The translations under genes were made by a program, and so were the position numbers. Under the pieces are notes generated by a model. It saw only the letters and a list, made by a program, of their open reading frames with translations, made no database searches and was not told where the DNA came from. DNA of 64,000 nucleotides from Falsibacillus pallidus (GTDB taxonomy: Bacteria > Bacillota > Bacilli > Bacillales > DSM-25281): the NCBI RefSeq assembly GCF_003350505.1, contig NZ_QQAY01000005.1, forward strand, positions 1 through 64,000, read 5' to 3'. Within the stretch, counting starts at the first letter, position 1. The number at the start of each line of letters is the position of its first letter. Positions 8,188 to 16,528 of this stretch are shown piece by piece.

Positions 8188-8868
8188 ATGTCGATATTTA
8201 CGATTGATGGAGTCAGGAAATCATTCACAAATGGGGAAATCACGGAGGAAATCTTAAAAGGAATCGACCTTTCCCTTAAAGAAGGCGAAGTGACTGCCCT
8301 GGTGGGTGCATCCGGTTCCGGGAAAAGTACGCTGCTCACCATTGCGGCAGGACTTCAGCCTGCAACTGATGGACAGATTAGTTTTGACGGAGAAAAAATG
8401 AACGCCATGAATCAAGAGGAAATCCGAAAAATACGCGCCAGCAAGTTTGGATTCGTCTTTCAATTTGCCCATCTCGTCCCTTTCCTCACAGTGGAAGAAC
8501 AACTGATGCTCATGCTGGATGTGGCGGAGTCAAAATTGCCAAAGCGCGCTCAGAGAAAAGAAGTCGAGCGCATCCTGAATCTCGTCGGCATGGATCACCG
8601 AAAAAATGCCTATCCTTCTTCCTTGTCCGGCGGGGAAAAGCAGCGTGTGGCGATTGCGCGTGCACTCATTCATCAGCCCAAAGTTCTTTTCGCAGATGAA
8701 CCGACGGCAAGCCTTGATTCAAAGAGGTCCAATGACATCATGTCCTTAATCAGGGAATTAACGAAAACCCTGGGCATCACTACCCTTCTTGTCACACATG
8801 ATGAAGAAATGCTCGTCTATGCAGATCGCGTGATCAAGATGAGCGACGGACTCATTTTGCCGAACTGA
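8188..8868 (+). CDS. hrtA: Heme efflux ABC transporter ATP-binding protein HrtA
   Basis: A 226-residue ABC ATPase of the MacB/LolD class. Walker A is GASGSGKST (about residues 38-46), the Q-loop is FVFQFAHLVPF, the signature is LSGGEKQRVAIARAL, Walker B is VLFADEPTASLD, and the H-loop is LLVTHDEEM. It is translated two bases after the hrtB stop and energises the HrtB permease. Heme specificity is inferred from the gene neighbourhood and the permease, not from this protein alone. Confidence 0.87.
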   Translation: MSIFTIDGVRKSFTNGEITEEILKGIDLSLKEGEVTALVGASGSGKSTLLTIAAGLQPATDGQISFDGEKMNAMNQEEIRKIRASKFGFVFQFAHLVPFLTVEEQLMLMLDVAESKLPKRAQRKEVERILNLVGMDHRKNAYPSSLSGGEKQRVAIARALIHQPKVLFADEPTASLDSKRSNDIMSLIRELTKTLGITTLLVTHDEEMLVYADRVIKMSDGLILPN

Positions 8869-8881
8869 CTTATTTTTTATC

Positions 8882-8914
8882 CCGCCCGGCTGTATTGCGC
8901 TGGGCTGTTTTTTT
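8882..8914 (+). terminator. Terminator between hrtA and hssR
   Basis: A GC-rich hairpin (CGCCCGGC...GCTGGGC) followed by TGTTTTTTT in a 75-base gap. It implies that hrtBA and hssRS can be transcribed separately. Confidence 0.65.
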
Positions 8915-8943
8915 CTATACAGTGGAATTAATTTCATATTTTA

Positions 8944-9639
8944 GTGGGAGTTAACATGATGACAAATATACTAATCGTAGATGACGATATCCATATTTTG
9001 AACCTTCTCACGATCCATTTATCAAAGGATGGCTATCAAGTTTTCCAGGCAAAGGACGGAGTAGAAGCCTTAGACCTCCTTCAGGAAAAAAGCTGCCAAT
9101 TGGCTGTCGTCGATGTGATGATGCCTTATCTGGATGGCTTTGAATTAACGAAAAAAATCCGGGAGCAGTACAATATCCCGGTTATCCTGTTGACGGCGAA
9201 AAACCAAATTGAGGATAAAGAACAGGGATACGCGGCTGGCACAGACGACTATCTCGTGAAGCCATTTGAACCGAAAGAATTAAGCTTTCGGATCAAGGCT
9301 TTATTGCGGAGGTATGATTCCAGAGCGGATGACTCCGTTGTCCGCATTGGCCATACAACGATCGACAAGAAAAGCTATGAAGTGCAGACGGGAAGCCGGA
9401 CAATTCTTTTGCCGTTAAAGGAATTTGAACTTTTGTACTTCCTCATGTCAAACCCCCTGCAGGTGTTTTCCCGGGACCGCCTGATTGAACAGGTGTGGGG
9501 ATTCGATTTTTCAGGAGACGAACGGACCGTCGATGTTCATATCAAACGAATCCGGGAACGCTTCTCCACTTTGACCGACGATTTCCAAATCAAAACCGTA
9601 CGCGGGGTCGGATACTCACTGGAGGCAAAACGGTCATGA
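8944..9639 (+). CDS. hssR: Heme response regulator HssR (OmpR/PhoB family)
   Basis: About 226-231 residues. The receiver domain begins NILIVDDDIHILNLL, the phospho-acceptor Asp lies in AVVDVMMPYLDG, and the LLTAK and DDYLVKPFEPKEL landmarks follow. The C-terminal winged helix (from about residue 130) ends with ERTVDVHIKRIRERF...IKTVRGVGYSLE, typical of OmpR/PhoB regulators. The likely start is the first or second ATG of the ATGATG behind GGGAG. Its stop overlaps the kinase start by four bases (ATGA). In the hss system it activates hrtBA when heme accumulates; that role is inferred from the module. Confidence 0.85.
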   Translation: MGVNMMTNILIVDDDIHILNLLTIHLSKDGYQVFQAKDGVEALDLLQEKSCQLAVVDVMMPYLDGFELTKKIREQYNIPVILLTAKNQIEDKEQGYAAGTDDYLVKPFEPKELSFRIKALLRRYDSRADDSVVRIGHTTIDKKSYEVQTGSRTILLPLKEFELLYFLMSNPLQVFSRDRLIEQVWGFDFSGDERTVDVHIKRIRERFSTLTDDFQIKTVRGVGYSLEAKRS

Positions 9640-11027
9640 AAACTCTTTATGTAAAATTTGTCGCCATTACGATCGGCATCATGCTGTTGAGCAGCATTAT
9701 CGCCTTCCTTCTTTCCAACGCCTATTATCAGCAAAAATTAAAACCGTATAATGATGAAAAAATCACGAAAATGGCCCAGTCGATCGCTGCGTACACAGAT
9801 GATCATCCGGATGTCGACCTGCCGGAATACTTGAACAGCATCTCATCCATCGGCTATCAAATGTTCCTGATTGATAAGGCTGGGGACGAAACGTTCTACG
9901 GGGCGCCATTCAGGGTTAATAGCCTTCCTGCTTCGACGCGGGCTCAGGTTTTGGACGGGCATGTCTATCACGGTATTCTTCATTTTCCGCAGGCCCTGTT
10001 TATCACCGGATTTTTTGCCAATGAATTGAAGAACACAATTGGTGTCCCATTAACGCACAACGGGAAGCAGTATGCCCTTTTCATCCGGCCTGATATCAAA
10101 CTTCTATTCAATGAAATGCATCTATTATTTGCCTGGCTGCTTGGTTTGACGATATTGTTGAGCATTTTGCTAGTGCTGTTCGGCACGAAGTATCTAGTGA
10201 AGCCAATTTCCACTTTGACCCACGCCACGAAGTCCCTGGCTGAGGGAGATTTTAATGTGAAACTTGCAGTCAACCGACGTGATGAACTGGGTGAGCTTTC
10301 CCGTAGCTTTCTAGGGATGGCAAGGAAACTTGAGCAAATGGATGAGATGCGGAAGGAATTCATATCTAATATTTCGCACGATATCCAGTCGCCACTTTCC
10401 AATATTAAAGGCTATACAAACCTATTGGAGAACGAATCCTTGAGTGTCGAGGATCGGCGCCAATACACTTCAATCATCAATGATGAAATCAAGAGGCTGT
10501 CGACGATGACCAAACAATTATTGCTGCTTGCATCATTAGACCGCAATGATCAGATGTTAGAGAAAAAGCCTTTCAATGTCGGTCAGCAAATCAAAGAGCT
10601 GGTCCGGAACTACCAATATCTTGTCAGCGAAAAAGGGATCATGCTCAGCTATTCGCTGCCGAATGTTGAAATCATCGGGGACCCTTCCCTGCTTCATACC
10701 GTTTGGGACAACCTTTTAACCAATGCCATCAAATACAACAAGCAGGATGGCAGCATCGATATCTCTATTGATGAAAAAGAGACGGAAGGCGGCGGCGCGA
10801 TCCTGGTCACCTTTAAAGATACTGGAATCGGCTTGAACCAGGCAGAAACAGAGAGAATCTTCGACCGCTTCTATCGGGCAGACGCCGCCCGTACCCGAAC
10901 CATCGAAGGCACAGGCCTCGGGTTATCCATTGTTCAAACCATCCTGCACCTGCACCACGGCCGGGTTTCCGTGGAAAGCCAGTACGGGGAAGGAACAGCT
11001 TTTATCGTGGAGCTTCCTGCTAAATAA
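9636..11027 (+). CDS. hssS: Heme sensor histidine kinase HssS
   Basis: A 463-residue kinase with two membrane helices (about 8-30 and 163-186) flanking an extracytoplasmic sensor of about 130 residues. The sensor carries TFYGAPFR, VYHGILHFPQALFITGFFANE and ALFIRPDIK, which parallel the staphylococcal HssS sensor. A HAMP linker, the dimerisation/phosphorylation helix and a HATPase domain (N-box LLTNAIKYNKQDG, GTGLGLSIV) follow. The phospho-His sits in SHDIQSPLSNIKGY rather than the usual SHELRTPL. Translation is coupled to hssR by an ATGA overlap. It ends before a repeat copy and a terminator. Confidence 0.87.
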   Translation: MKTLYVKFVAITIGIMLLSSIIAFLLSNAYYQQKLKPYNDEKITKMAQSIAAYTDDHPDVDLPEYLNSISSIGYQMFLIDKAGDETFYGAPFRVNSLPASTRAQVLDGHVYHGILHFPQALFITGFFANELKNTIGVPLTHNGKQYALFIRPDIKLLFNEMHLLFAWLLGLTILLSILLVLFGTKYLVKPISTLTHATKSLAEGDFNVKLAVNRRDELGELSRSFLGMARKLEQMDEMRKEFISNISHDIQSPLSNIKGYTNLLENESLSVEDRRQYTSIINDEIKRLSTMTKQLLLLASLDRNDQMLEKKPFNVGQQIKELVRNYQYLVSEKGIMLSYSLPNVEIIGDPSLLHTVWDNLLTNAIKYNKQDGSIDISIDEKETEGGGAILVTFKDTGIGLNQAETERIFDRFYRADAARTRTIEGTGLGLSIVQTILHLHHGRVSVESQYGEGTAFIVELPAK

Positions 11028-11042
11028 CGGGGCCGACATAAA

Positions 11043-11088
11043 GGTGCCTGTTACCCCCCGATTTTTCTTGTTTCACATGATGTTTCAC
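11043..11088 (+). repeat. Intergenic repeat family A, copy 1
   Basis: GGTGCCTGTTACC-like box, CCCGATTTTTCTTG, then TGTTTCAC twice. It lies 15 bases after the hssS stop. Confidence 0.8.
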
Positions 11089-11101
11089 GCACTGAAAAAG
11101 G

Positions 11102-11150
11102 GTCTGTTTCCCTGGCACGTACATTAGTACCGGGAAGCAGACTCTTTTTT
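11102..11150 (+). terminator. Terminator of the hssRS transcript
   Basis: GTCTGtTTCCCtGG pairs with CCGGGAAgCAGAC around a short loop, followed by CTTTTTT. It lies immediately behind repeat copy A1. Confidence 0.85.
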
Positions 11151-11304
11151 AAAAGTTAAGTTTTTTCTTATCTTTAGGGGATTGCCTCTTAAATTAATTC
11201 TAGAAAAATCAAGAAGTCATTTACCTTTTTTTGGTATTGTTATAACATAAAGCTTAAACCTAATTGAATTTTTTTCATAGTATCAATTTAAAGGGGGATC
11301 CGAA

Positions 11305-11556
11305 ATGCGCAGTAAACTGAGTTCAATTTCCTTTATTCTATTTCTAATTGCCGTTGTATCCTATTTAGTTACGTTGCTAGGTTTGGAAAAATTCCTTATC
11401 ATAGCTGTTTTATGTTCTGCTGCCGGATTTGTAATTGCTCTGTTTTCAAAAAGTGGAATGTATAAAACGATCTCACTATTCGGGAATGGGATTGTCATTT
11501 TTATCGCAATCCTTATCCCATTTGTTGTGACCACATTCTTTTGGAATCGACCTTAA
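11305..11556 (+). CDS. Small hypothetical membrane protein
   Basis: An 83-residue protein made almost entirely of three hydrophobic segments (about residues 8-24, 27-46 and 54-78). AAGGGGGATCC precedes the ATG at good distance. Its TAA overlaps the ATG of the next gene (TAATG), indicating translational coupling with the lipoprotein that follows. Family not recognised. Confidence 0.65.
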   Translation: MRSKLSSISFILFLIAVVSYLVTLLGLEKFLIIAVLCSAAGFVIALFSKSGMYKTISLFGNGIVIFIAILIPFVVTTFFWNRP

Positions 11557-11975
11557 TGTTAAATCAAAAGTTAAAAATGAATGACGAAGTGAGAAAAAAC
11601 ACTATTATTCTAATATTCACTTCTTGTCTGCTCTTGCTCGCTGCCTGCAGCAAAGGCCATGTAAAGATGGTACTTAGCAAACAGGACTCTGCGCTTTCCT
11701 ACCATGAAAAGAAGAAAAACATCAGCAAAGCCGACTATCAATTCATTGAATCGATTACTCATCCATGGGATCAAACTCAAGAAAACCGGAATTTAAAAAC
11801 CAAGCCATTTTATAAGTTTTATTTCAAGTCAAAGGAAAATGACTACGCCAAAATTGCAGGATACAGCGTATGGATTTTGGAAGGAAACACTGTGGAGATT
11901 GGCCAGTCGGGGACCACTGCTTATAAAACGCTGACAAAAGAAGACTCCATGCATCTTCTCGACATCTTAGAATAA
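11556..11975 (+). CDS. Putative lipoprotein
   Basis: A 139-residue protein with a lipoprotein signal peptide: a hydrophobic stretch ending LLLLAAC, so the modified Cys would lie around residue 32. The mature part is hydrophilic with a KFYFKSKENDYAKIAGYSVWI segment that could be a small beta fold. The start is uncertain: the ATG overlapping the upstream stop (TAATG) is used here, and an internal ATG (MNDEVRKN) is possible. A second lipoprotein gene follows 27 bases later. Function unknown. Confidence 0.65.
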   Translation: MLNQKLKMNDEVRKNTIILIFTSCLLLLAACSKGHVKMVLSKQDSALSYHEKKKNISKADYQFIESITHPWDQTQENRNLKTKPFYKFYFKSKENDYAKIAGYSVWILEGNTVEIGQSGTTAYKTLTKEDSMHLLDILE

Positions 11976-12002
11976 AAAATGCCAAAGGGTGGTGAACAGT
12001 GA

Positions 12003-12416
12003 ATGAAAAAGATAGCCTCATTATTTCTCATATCAATCATATTGGCCGGCTGCTCTAATTCTTCAAATATTCCTATTGACCCGCTGCTTAAACTCTTTGA
12101 AGAAGAAGGAATCACACTTTCAAAAACCGATCCCATCAAAGAAAGCATTTTCTCCCAATCACTCAATGGGGTTAGACCCAGAGCCTATTCCGATGGAGTA
12201 AGCTACTATTATTTCTTTGCCTATTCTAATGAAAAGAAGGTTTCAAGAGCTCTTAAACAGTTCGAAAAGAAAACCGCATCCATGGACCTCATCAACCATC
12301 ATAAATACCCCATGAACAACCTCCTGCTGTTCTATATCTATAATCCAAACGAACAAAAAGACCTAGATACAACCATCAAAAAAGTGCAGGATCGGTATAT
12401 AAATACTAAGAAGTGA
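12003..12416 (+). CDS. Putative lipoprotein
   Basis: A 137-residue protein starting MKKIASLFLISIILAGCSNS, a textbook type II signal peptide with the lipidated Cys at residue 17. The mature region of about 120 residues resembles no family I can name. It follows another lipoprotein gene on the same strand, so both are probably surface proteins from one transcript. GGTGGTGAA precedes the ATG. The gene is followed at once by repeat copy A2. Confidence 0.7.
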   Translation: MKKIASLFLISIILAGCSNSSNIPIDPLLKLFEEEGITLSKTDPIKESIFSQSLNGVRPRAYSDGVSYYYFFAYSNEKKVSRALKQFEKKTASMDLINHHKYPMNNLLLFYIYNPNEQKDLDTTIKKVQDRYINTKK

Positions 12417-12423
12417 CACTACA

Positions 12424-12469
12424 GGTGACAGGCACCACCCGAATTTTCTTGTTTCACAGAATGTTTCAC
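12424..12469 (+). repeat. Intergenic repeat family A, copy 2
   Basis: GGTGACAGGCACC box, ACCCGAATTTTCTTG, TGTTTCAC-AGAA-TGTTTCAC. It begins 8 bases after the lipoprotein stop. Confidence 0.85.
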
Positions 12470-12555
12470 ACAACTTAAAAAGGGTCTGTACCCGACGCGG
12501 CCACCTTTAATCGCAGCGAGGACAGTTCCCTAAATTAATAATAGAAAAATAGCTA

Positions 12556-13848
12556 TTAGTTCATTTCATTGGTTATTGAGGTGAGGCTGTCTGCAGAGAT
12601 GGCCACTTCTTGGAAGGCATCCCCCAGCTCGTTTACCACATTAACAACCGTCACAAGTTCATTTTGAATCTTATTATTTTGAAGCATGGTTTCATTCATG
12701 ACATTAAGGATCTGTTCAAAATAGCTTTCCGTTGTTTTTATGTTGGTATTGCCGCTTTCTACATCTACACTGATTTTCTCCAGGGATTTTGCCAATTTTT
12801 CGACTTGATTATTTGTATTCAGTATCAGGGATGAGACACTGCTGACGGAGCTCTTGGTTTCTTCAGACAGCTTGCGGACTTCCCCCGCTACCACTGAAAA
12901 TCCTCGGCCAAATTCGCCTGCCCGTGCAGCTTCAATTGCGGCATTTAAAGAGAGCAAGTTGGTTTGATCAGAAATTCCCGTTACGATATCTACGATTTCC
13001 TGCATTTGATTTAGTATTTCAACTAAAAGCCGAACTTCTTTTGAAATATCATGGATCGAGCTATGTATATTTGACATGGTTAGGGTTTGTTTATGGATCT
13101 GTTCCTTTCCATTTTCAGCACGCTCTTTAGCATGAAGCAATAATTCAGTTCCAGTTTTAGCAATAGAGACAATTTCATTCGATTGGGAAATCAGTTGTTG
13201 GAATGAAGCATTGGTCTCTTCGGAAATAGCCGCCAGGTTTTGTGAAGCACTTGCAACGTTGTCACGGACCGTCCTTTTTTGCTCATTTATGACCTCTTTT
13301 AATCTCTCAGCTTCTGCATCATAAGCTTCCAAAACTAATTGCTGTTCTAAGTTCAGGATTTTCGATACAGCCCTGATCGACAGAAGAATGTCATCTTTTT
13401 GTGTGACGTTCTCTTCGATAATATTGATTAGCGATAATAATAGATCCTGAAACGCACACATATACCATTTCGTCTGCAAGCCGATTCTCACATGGACATG
13501 CGCAATTCTTATCCGCTTTAACAGATAAGATTCATCTACTATCCCGTCAAACATTTCAACAATATGCTGAGTTAACGTCTTTTTTAACCGTTCAATCGAA
13601 CTGTTGTCATTGATAATTTTGAACAAAGAAGGTTCATTTTCAAGATTTTTATAAAATCTATCCACGATATAGTCGATCTTTTTCAAAACAAATGGCTGCA
13701 GCGAATTGATCACTTGCAAATCTTTCGATGTCAAACCGATCATTTTTAATTGGGTTTCGACATCACTTTCCGAGATAACGTTAATATCCCCGCGTCCACT
13801 CTCAAAATGAAGAGCAGCCGCCCCCTGATTTCCCTTTTTAAAAAACAT
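12556..13848 (-). CDS. hemAT: Globin-coupled chemoreceptor HemAT
   Basis: A 430-residue soluble receptor with no membrane segment. Residues about 25-185 form a sensor globin: the segment [19 protein letters not shown] carries His117 and His119, one of which is the expected proximal heme ligand. Residues about 195-430 are a methyl-accepting chemotaxis signalling domain, with the conserved hairpin region [20 protein letters not shown] followed by [11 protein letters not shown]. This is the HemAT architecture, an oxygen sensor that controls CheA. AGGAGG precedes the ATG. It stands alone between two repeat copies. Confidence 0.92.
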   Translation of the reverse strand: MFFKKGNQGAAALHFESGRGDINVISESDVETQLKMIGLTSKDLQVINSLQPFVLKKIDYIVDRFYKNLENEPSLFKIINDNSSIERLKKTLTQHIVEMFDGIVDESYLLKRIRIAHVHVRIGLQTKWYMCAFQDLLLSLINIIEENVTQKDDILLSIRAVSKILNLEQQLVLEAYDAEAERLKEVINEQKRTVRDNVASASQNLAAISEETNASFQQLISQSNEIVSIAKTGTELLLHAKERAENGKEQIHKQTLTMSNIHSSIHDISKEVRLLVEILNQMQEIVDIVTGISDQTNLLSLNAAIEAARAGEFGRGFSVVAGEVRKLSEETKSSVSSVSSLILNTNNQVEKLAKSLEKISVDVESGNTNIKTTESYFEQILNVMNETMLQNNKIQNELVTVVNVVNELGDAFQEVAISADSLTSITNEMN

Positions 13849-13923
13849 GAACTTTCCTCCTGTAATTTACATGGTTGAACAGGAACATTATACCACCTCC
13901 AGTATCAATAAAATACCATTTTT

Positions 13924-13969
13924 GGTGACAGGCACCACCCGAATTTTCTTGTTTCACGGAATGTTTCAC
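13924..13969 (+). repeat. Intergenic repeat family A, copy 3
   Basis: GGTGACAGGCACC box plus the ACCCGAATTTTCTTG tract and paired TGTTTCAC, upstream of hemAT. The orientation is the same as the other copies although the flanking genes run the other way. Confidence 0.85.
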
Positions 13970-13990
13970 AGAGCTCTTGCTCCATTTCAA

Positions 13991-14023
13991 ACAAAAAAAG
14001 AAGAGAATCATTGAAAATTCTCT
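13991..14023 (-). terminator. Terminator of the Cys-rich protein gene
   Basis: AGAGAAT/ATTCTCT inverted repeat with a run of seven T on the minus strand, about 50 bases behind the stop at 14075. Confidence 0.65.
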
Positions 14024-14074
14024 CCTTACACGGTGGTAATAATTTTTTAGGTATACCTGTAACTAGCCCCAAAA

Positions 14075-14758
14075 TTATCGTGCAGCAAGCCCATTGGCAG
14101 GAAAAATAATCGGGCATTGCGGTGGGATGGCAGGTGATGGGCACTGTTCGTTGATGATGTCCCGAGGCTGACAGAACTCTGCTTCCAGCTCGATTGTCAC
14201 ATCGGCAAAGGTCTGGACAGATTGGCAAACGGTTATAAAAATATCCACTGTGTAGGCTTCCTCCACTAAACAGTTCAAACGCGTCCTGCAATTTAACTCA
14301 GTCAATCGCACCAGCAGGTCCGTTCCTTCCGGTGCACATAAGAAGGCCGATTCCGGAATTTCAAACAGAATTGGCTCTCTTCTATAAACAAACGGTGTGA
14401 CTCCTAGAACCCCCGTAAATTCCACTACAATATAAAATGATTTTATCCATGAAACATTTTGAAGCGTTACGACCGCCCCATCTACGATAAACTGCTGAGA
14501 TTCCCTTGTCCCGATTTCTTGAATGGAAACGGCATTAGGAGAAGATAAGGAAACGGGTGTACCGGACGAATCGGTTAAAATACAATTGATTTCTAAATTG
14601 GTGACTTCAGGAGAACAAGGATTGATCAGTGCATCTCCGTCTGGTGCCGCGCTCGTTACCGTCATTGATTCACTGGATTGTAACATCACCCAATCATAAA
14701 TCTTTTCTGCATTGATACACAAAAGCTCTTGAGCACCGCGTAATGGCTGTGCCTGCAT
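14075..14758 (-). CDS. Cys-rich hypothetical protein, possibly spore-surface
   Basis: A 227-residue protein taken from the Met with AAAGGTGGAG 8 bases upstream (starting MQAQPLRGAQELLCIN). It has at least ten cysteines scattered through the chain and no signal peptide or membrane segment. It ends with a Pro/Cys-rich tail (SPAIPPQCPII). A non-secreted, Cys-rich, beta-type composition is what one sees in spore coat and exosporium proteins of Bacilli, but I do not recognise a defined family; the spore link is inference. It is a single-gene unit with its own terminator. Confidence 0.65.
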   Translation of the reverse strand: MQAQPLRGAQELLCINAEKIYDWVMLQSSESMTVTSAAPDGDALINPCSPEVTNLEINCILTDSSGTPVSLSSPNAVSIQEIGTRESQQFIVDGAVVTLQNVSWIKSFYIVVEFTGVLGVTPFVYRREPILFEIPESAFLCAPEGTDLLVRLTELNCRTRLNCLVEEAYTVDIFITVCQSVQTFADVTIELEAEFCQPRDIINEQCPSPAIPPQCPIIFPANGLAAR

Positions 14759-14872
14759 AAACTCTCCACCTTTCAAATACTTCATCTAAATACAATATGA
14801 AATATAAGGCTAATTGCCTTGGTCAATCGCTGAATTTAAATGAAATAGGCGGGGAGAATGAGTAACACTCCA

Positions 14873-14918
14873 GGTGACAGTCACCACCCGAATTTTCTTG
14901 TTTCACGGGATGCTTCAC
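14873..14918 (+). repeat. Intergenic repeat family A, copy 4
   Basis: GGTGACAGTCACC (a perfect palindrome apart from the centre), ACCCGAATTTTCTTG, then TGTTTCAC and TGCTTCAC. Confidence 0.8.
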
Positions 14919-14923
14919 ACATC

Positions 14924-14980
14924 AAAAAAGAATCTGTCCCCCCGGCGTGTTAGCAACGTAACACACCGATGGCCAGATTC
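14924..14980 (-). terminator. Terminator of the ABM monooxygenase-like gene
   Basis: A long hairpin (GAATCTG...CGGcGTGTTA pairing with TAACACaCCG...CAGATTC) is followed on the minus strand by six T. It abuts repeat copy A4. Confidence 0.8.
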
Positions 14981-14994
14981 CCTTTTTAAATAAA

Positions 14995-15300
14995 CTAGAT
15001 ACCCTTTCCACCCATTGCCTGCATGGTGCTGATCCTCTCAACACCCTTAATGAGCGGTTTTGCTTCGCTGATTAACGTTTGGGCAGCTTCTTGATTCAAC
15101 GAGGCTTGATGAGCAGCTGCATCACTCCACACTTCATACACATACACCGCATTTTGTTCATTCTCATCAGTATTAACTAGATAGATTTCACACTCCTTTA
15201 GTTCATTCATAGATTCTGCTGCCTGCAGCATTATATCCACCATTTTGTCCCGTTTGCCTTCCTGTACTAAAAATTTATTAAACAAACTGTATTTATTCAT
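14995..15300 (-). CDS. ABM-domain (antibiotic biosynthesis monooxygenase-like) protein
   Basis: A 101-residue protein with the dimeric alpha-beta barrel signature: KFLVQEGKRDKMVDIMLQAA, then VYVYEVWSDAAAHQASL and a C-terminal IKGVERISTM strand. The family holds quinol monooxygenases (YgiN), heme-degrading enzymes and others. The pattern here is the generic YgiN-like type and no heme ligand can be claimed. AGGAT-type purines precede the ATG weakly. Monocistronic. Confidence 0.82.
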   Translation of the reverse strand: MNKYSLFNKFLVQEGKRDKMVDIMLQAAESMNELKECEIYLVNTDENEQNAVYVYEVWSDAAAHQASLNQEAAQTLISEAKPLIKGVERISTMQAMGGKGI

Positions 15301-15416
15301 ACCATCCTCCGTTAGAATGTGTCCTATTTATCATTTCGGCAACCCATGAACAATCTCCTGTCAGGATAAAGGAGTCTATAATTCTTCCTAGAACATATTC
15401 TCCTGTTCTCACTCCG

Positions 15417-15463
15417 GGTGCCTGTCACCATCCGAATTCTCTTGTTTCACATGATTGTTTCAC
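15417..15463 (+). repeat. Intergenic repeat family A, copy 5
   Basis: GGTGCCTGTCACC box, ATCCGAATTCTCTTG, TGTTTCAC and a second TGTTTCAC 14 bases on. Confidence 0.8.
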
Positions 15464-15513
15464 AGAGTTAGCATTCTTCATTTACCGATATTTCTATGAG
15501 ACCATAAATTCTA

Positions 15514-16131
15514 TCAATCCAAGTAAACGGACTCTCCCGGATTTCGCAAATGCTTAAACGACATCCGTATTTGCGATTCCGTGTTTCTTTCTACAGACAA
15601 CGGCGGTAGGCTGTCTTCAGCAAAGAAGGCCACTGCACTCGTCTCCATACCTTCTTTTGCCTGTCCTCCTAAGATTTCGCATCGGATGAACATCTTATAG
15701 ACGTGATATGGAGATGGTGGGTGCGGGTGGCACTTTTTATCCAGCACGCCCAGTAATTTCACTGGCTTCACGTCTAGCCCTGCTTCTTCCTTCACCTCTT
15801 TGACGACCACTTCACTTGGTGTCAGCCCTATGTCGCCCCATCCTCCCGGCAGCGACCAGGCGCCATCCATCTTTTCTTTCACCAACAAGATTTTTTCATC
15901 CTTAAACACCACTGCCCTGATATCTACCTTTGGTGTGGCATATCCTGTCTCATTCGCAAACAATTCCTTGATGACGGTTTTCTCCATTTTTGTTTGCTCT
16001 GCCAACATTTCCACGCTAATATTTCGTATCATTTCGAATCGTTCAATGTCATAAATATCTTTAGAATAGGTCAATCCCGCCTGTGCAATAGACTGCAGCT
16101 GCTTTGCCCATTCCAGCCATTTTGGTTCCAT
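15514..16131 (-). CDS. NUDIX hydrolase with N-terminal NUDIX_N domain
   Basis: A 205-residue protein. Residues about 1-60 (PKWLEWAKQLQSIAQAGLTY...DIERFEMIRNISVEML) form the helical N-terminal domain found in a Bacillus/Clostridium NUDIX subgroup. The NUDIX box lies at about residues 97-119 (GWGDIGLTPSEVVVKEVKEE) with Lys in the usual Arg position but the catalytic Glu residues intact. Members act on ADP-ribose or related dinucleotides; the exact substrate here is unknown. The start ATG lies in a divergent region with the gene at 16230. Confidence 0.88.
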   Translation of the reverse strand: MEPKWLEWAKQLQSIAQAGLTYSKDIYDIERFEMIRNISVEMLAEQTKMEKTVIKELFANETGYATPKVDIRAVVFKDEKILLVKEKMDGAWSLPGGWGDIGLTPSEVVVKEVKEEAGLDVKPVKLLGVLDKKCHPHPPSPYHVYKMFIRCEILGGQAKEGMETSAVAFFAEDSLPPLSVERNTESQIRMSFKHLRNPGESVYLD

Positions 16132-16229
16132 TTAGCTTCACCGCCCATTTGAAAGATTTGAAGAAAACGTATTGGAAAATATTGTGTTACTATATAAATA
16201 ACTAATTTTACAAGTTTGGAGTGTCTACG

Positions 16230-16439
16230 ATGGAAAATAATACGGAGAAACAGATCCTAAATGAACTGCAAAAAATATCTCATGCACTAAAAGAGTTGAA
16301 CGAAAAACTCGAGGAAGACAAACCGTCCTTCGTCCTATGGGACATGCTCAAATCACTGTTGATTGGGTTGTTCATAGTTGGGCCTGGAATTGCAGTCGTA
16401 TTTGGGATTTTTGCCATTATTTCTGCTAAACTATCTTAA
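16230..16439 (+). CDS. Small protein, coiled-coil plus one membrane helix
   Basis: A 69-residue protein. The N-terminal 35 residues (KQILNELQKISHALKELNEK) form a charged amphipathic helix, followed by one or two hydrophobic stretches from about residue 38. The start is taken at the ATG with TTTGGAG 8 bases upstream; a GTG three codons earlier is less well placed. It is divergent from the NUDIX gene and followed closely by repeat copy A6. Family not recognised. Confidence 0.6.
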   Translation: MENNTEKQILNELQKISHALKELNEKLEEDKPSFVLWDMLKSLLIGLFIVGPGIAVVFGIFAIISAKLS

Positions 16440-16453
16440 TTTTTCATTCAAAA

Positions 16454-16500
16454 GGTGCCTGTCACCACCCGAATTTTCTTGTTTCACAGCGATGTTTCAC
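16454..16500 (+). repeat. Intergenic repeat family A, copy 6
   Basis: GGTGCCTGTCACC box, ACCCGAATTTTCTTG and two TGTTTCAC, 14 bases after the upstream stop and 28 bases from the next, convergent gene. Confidence 0.85.
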
Positions 16501-16528
16501 AGCGCCTCCTAGTAGCGGAATTCCCGCT

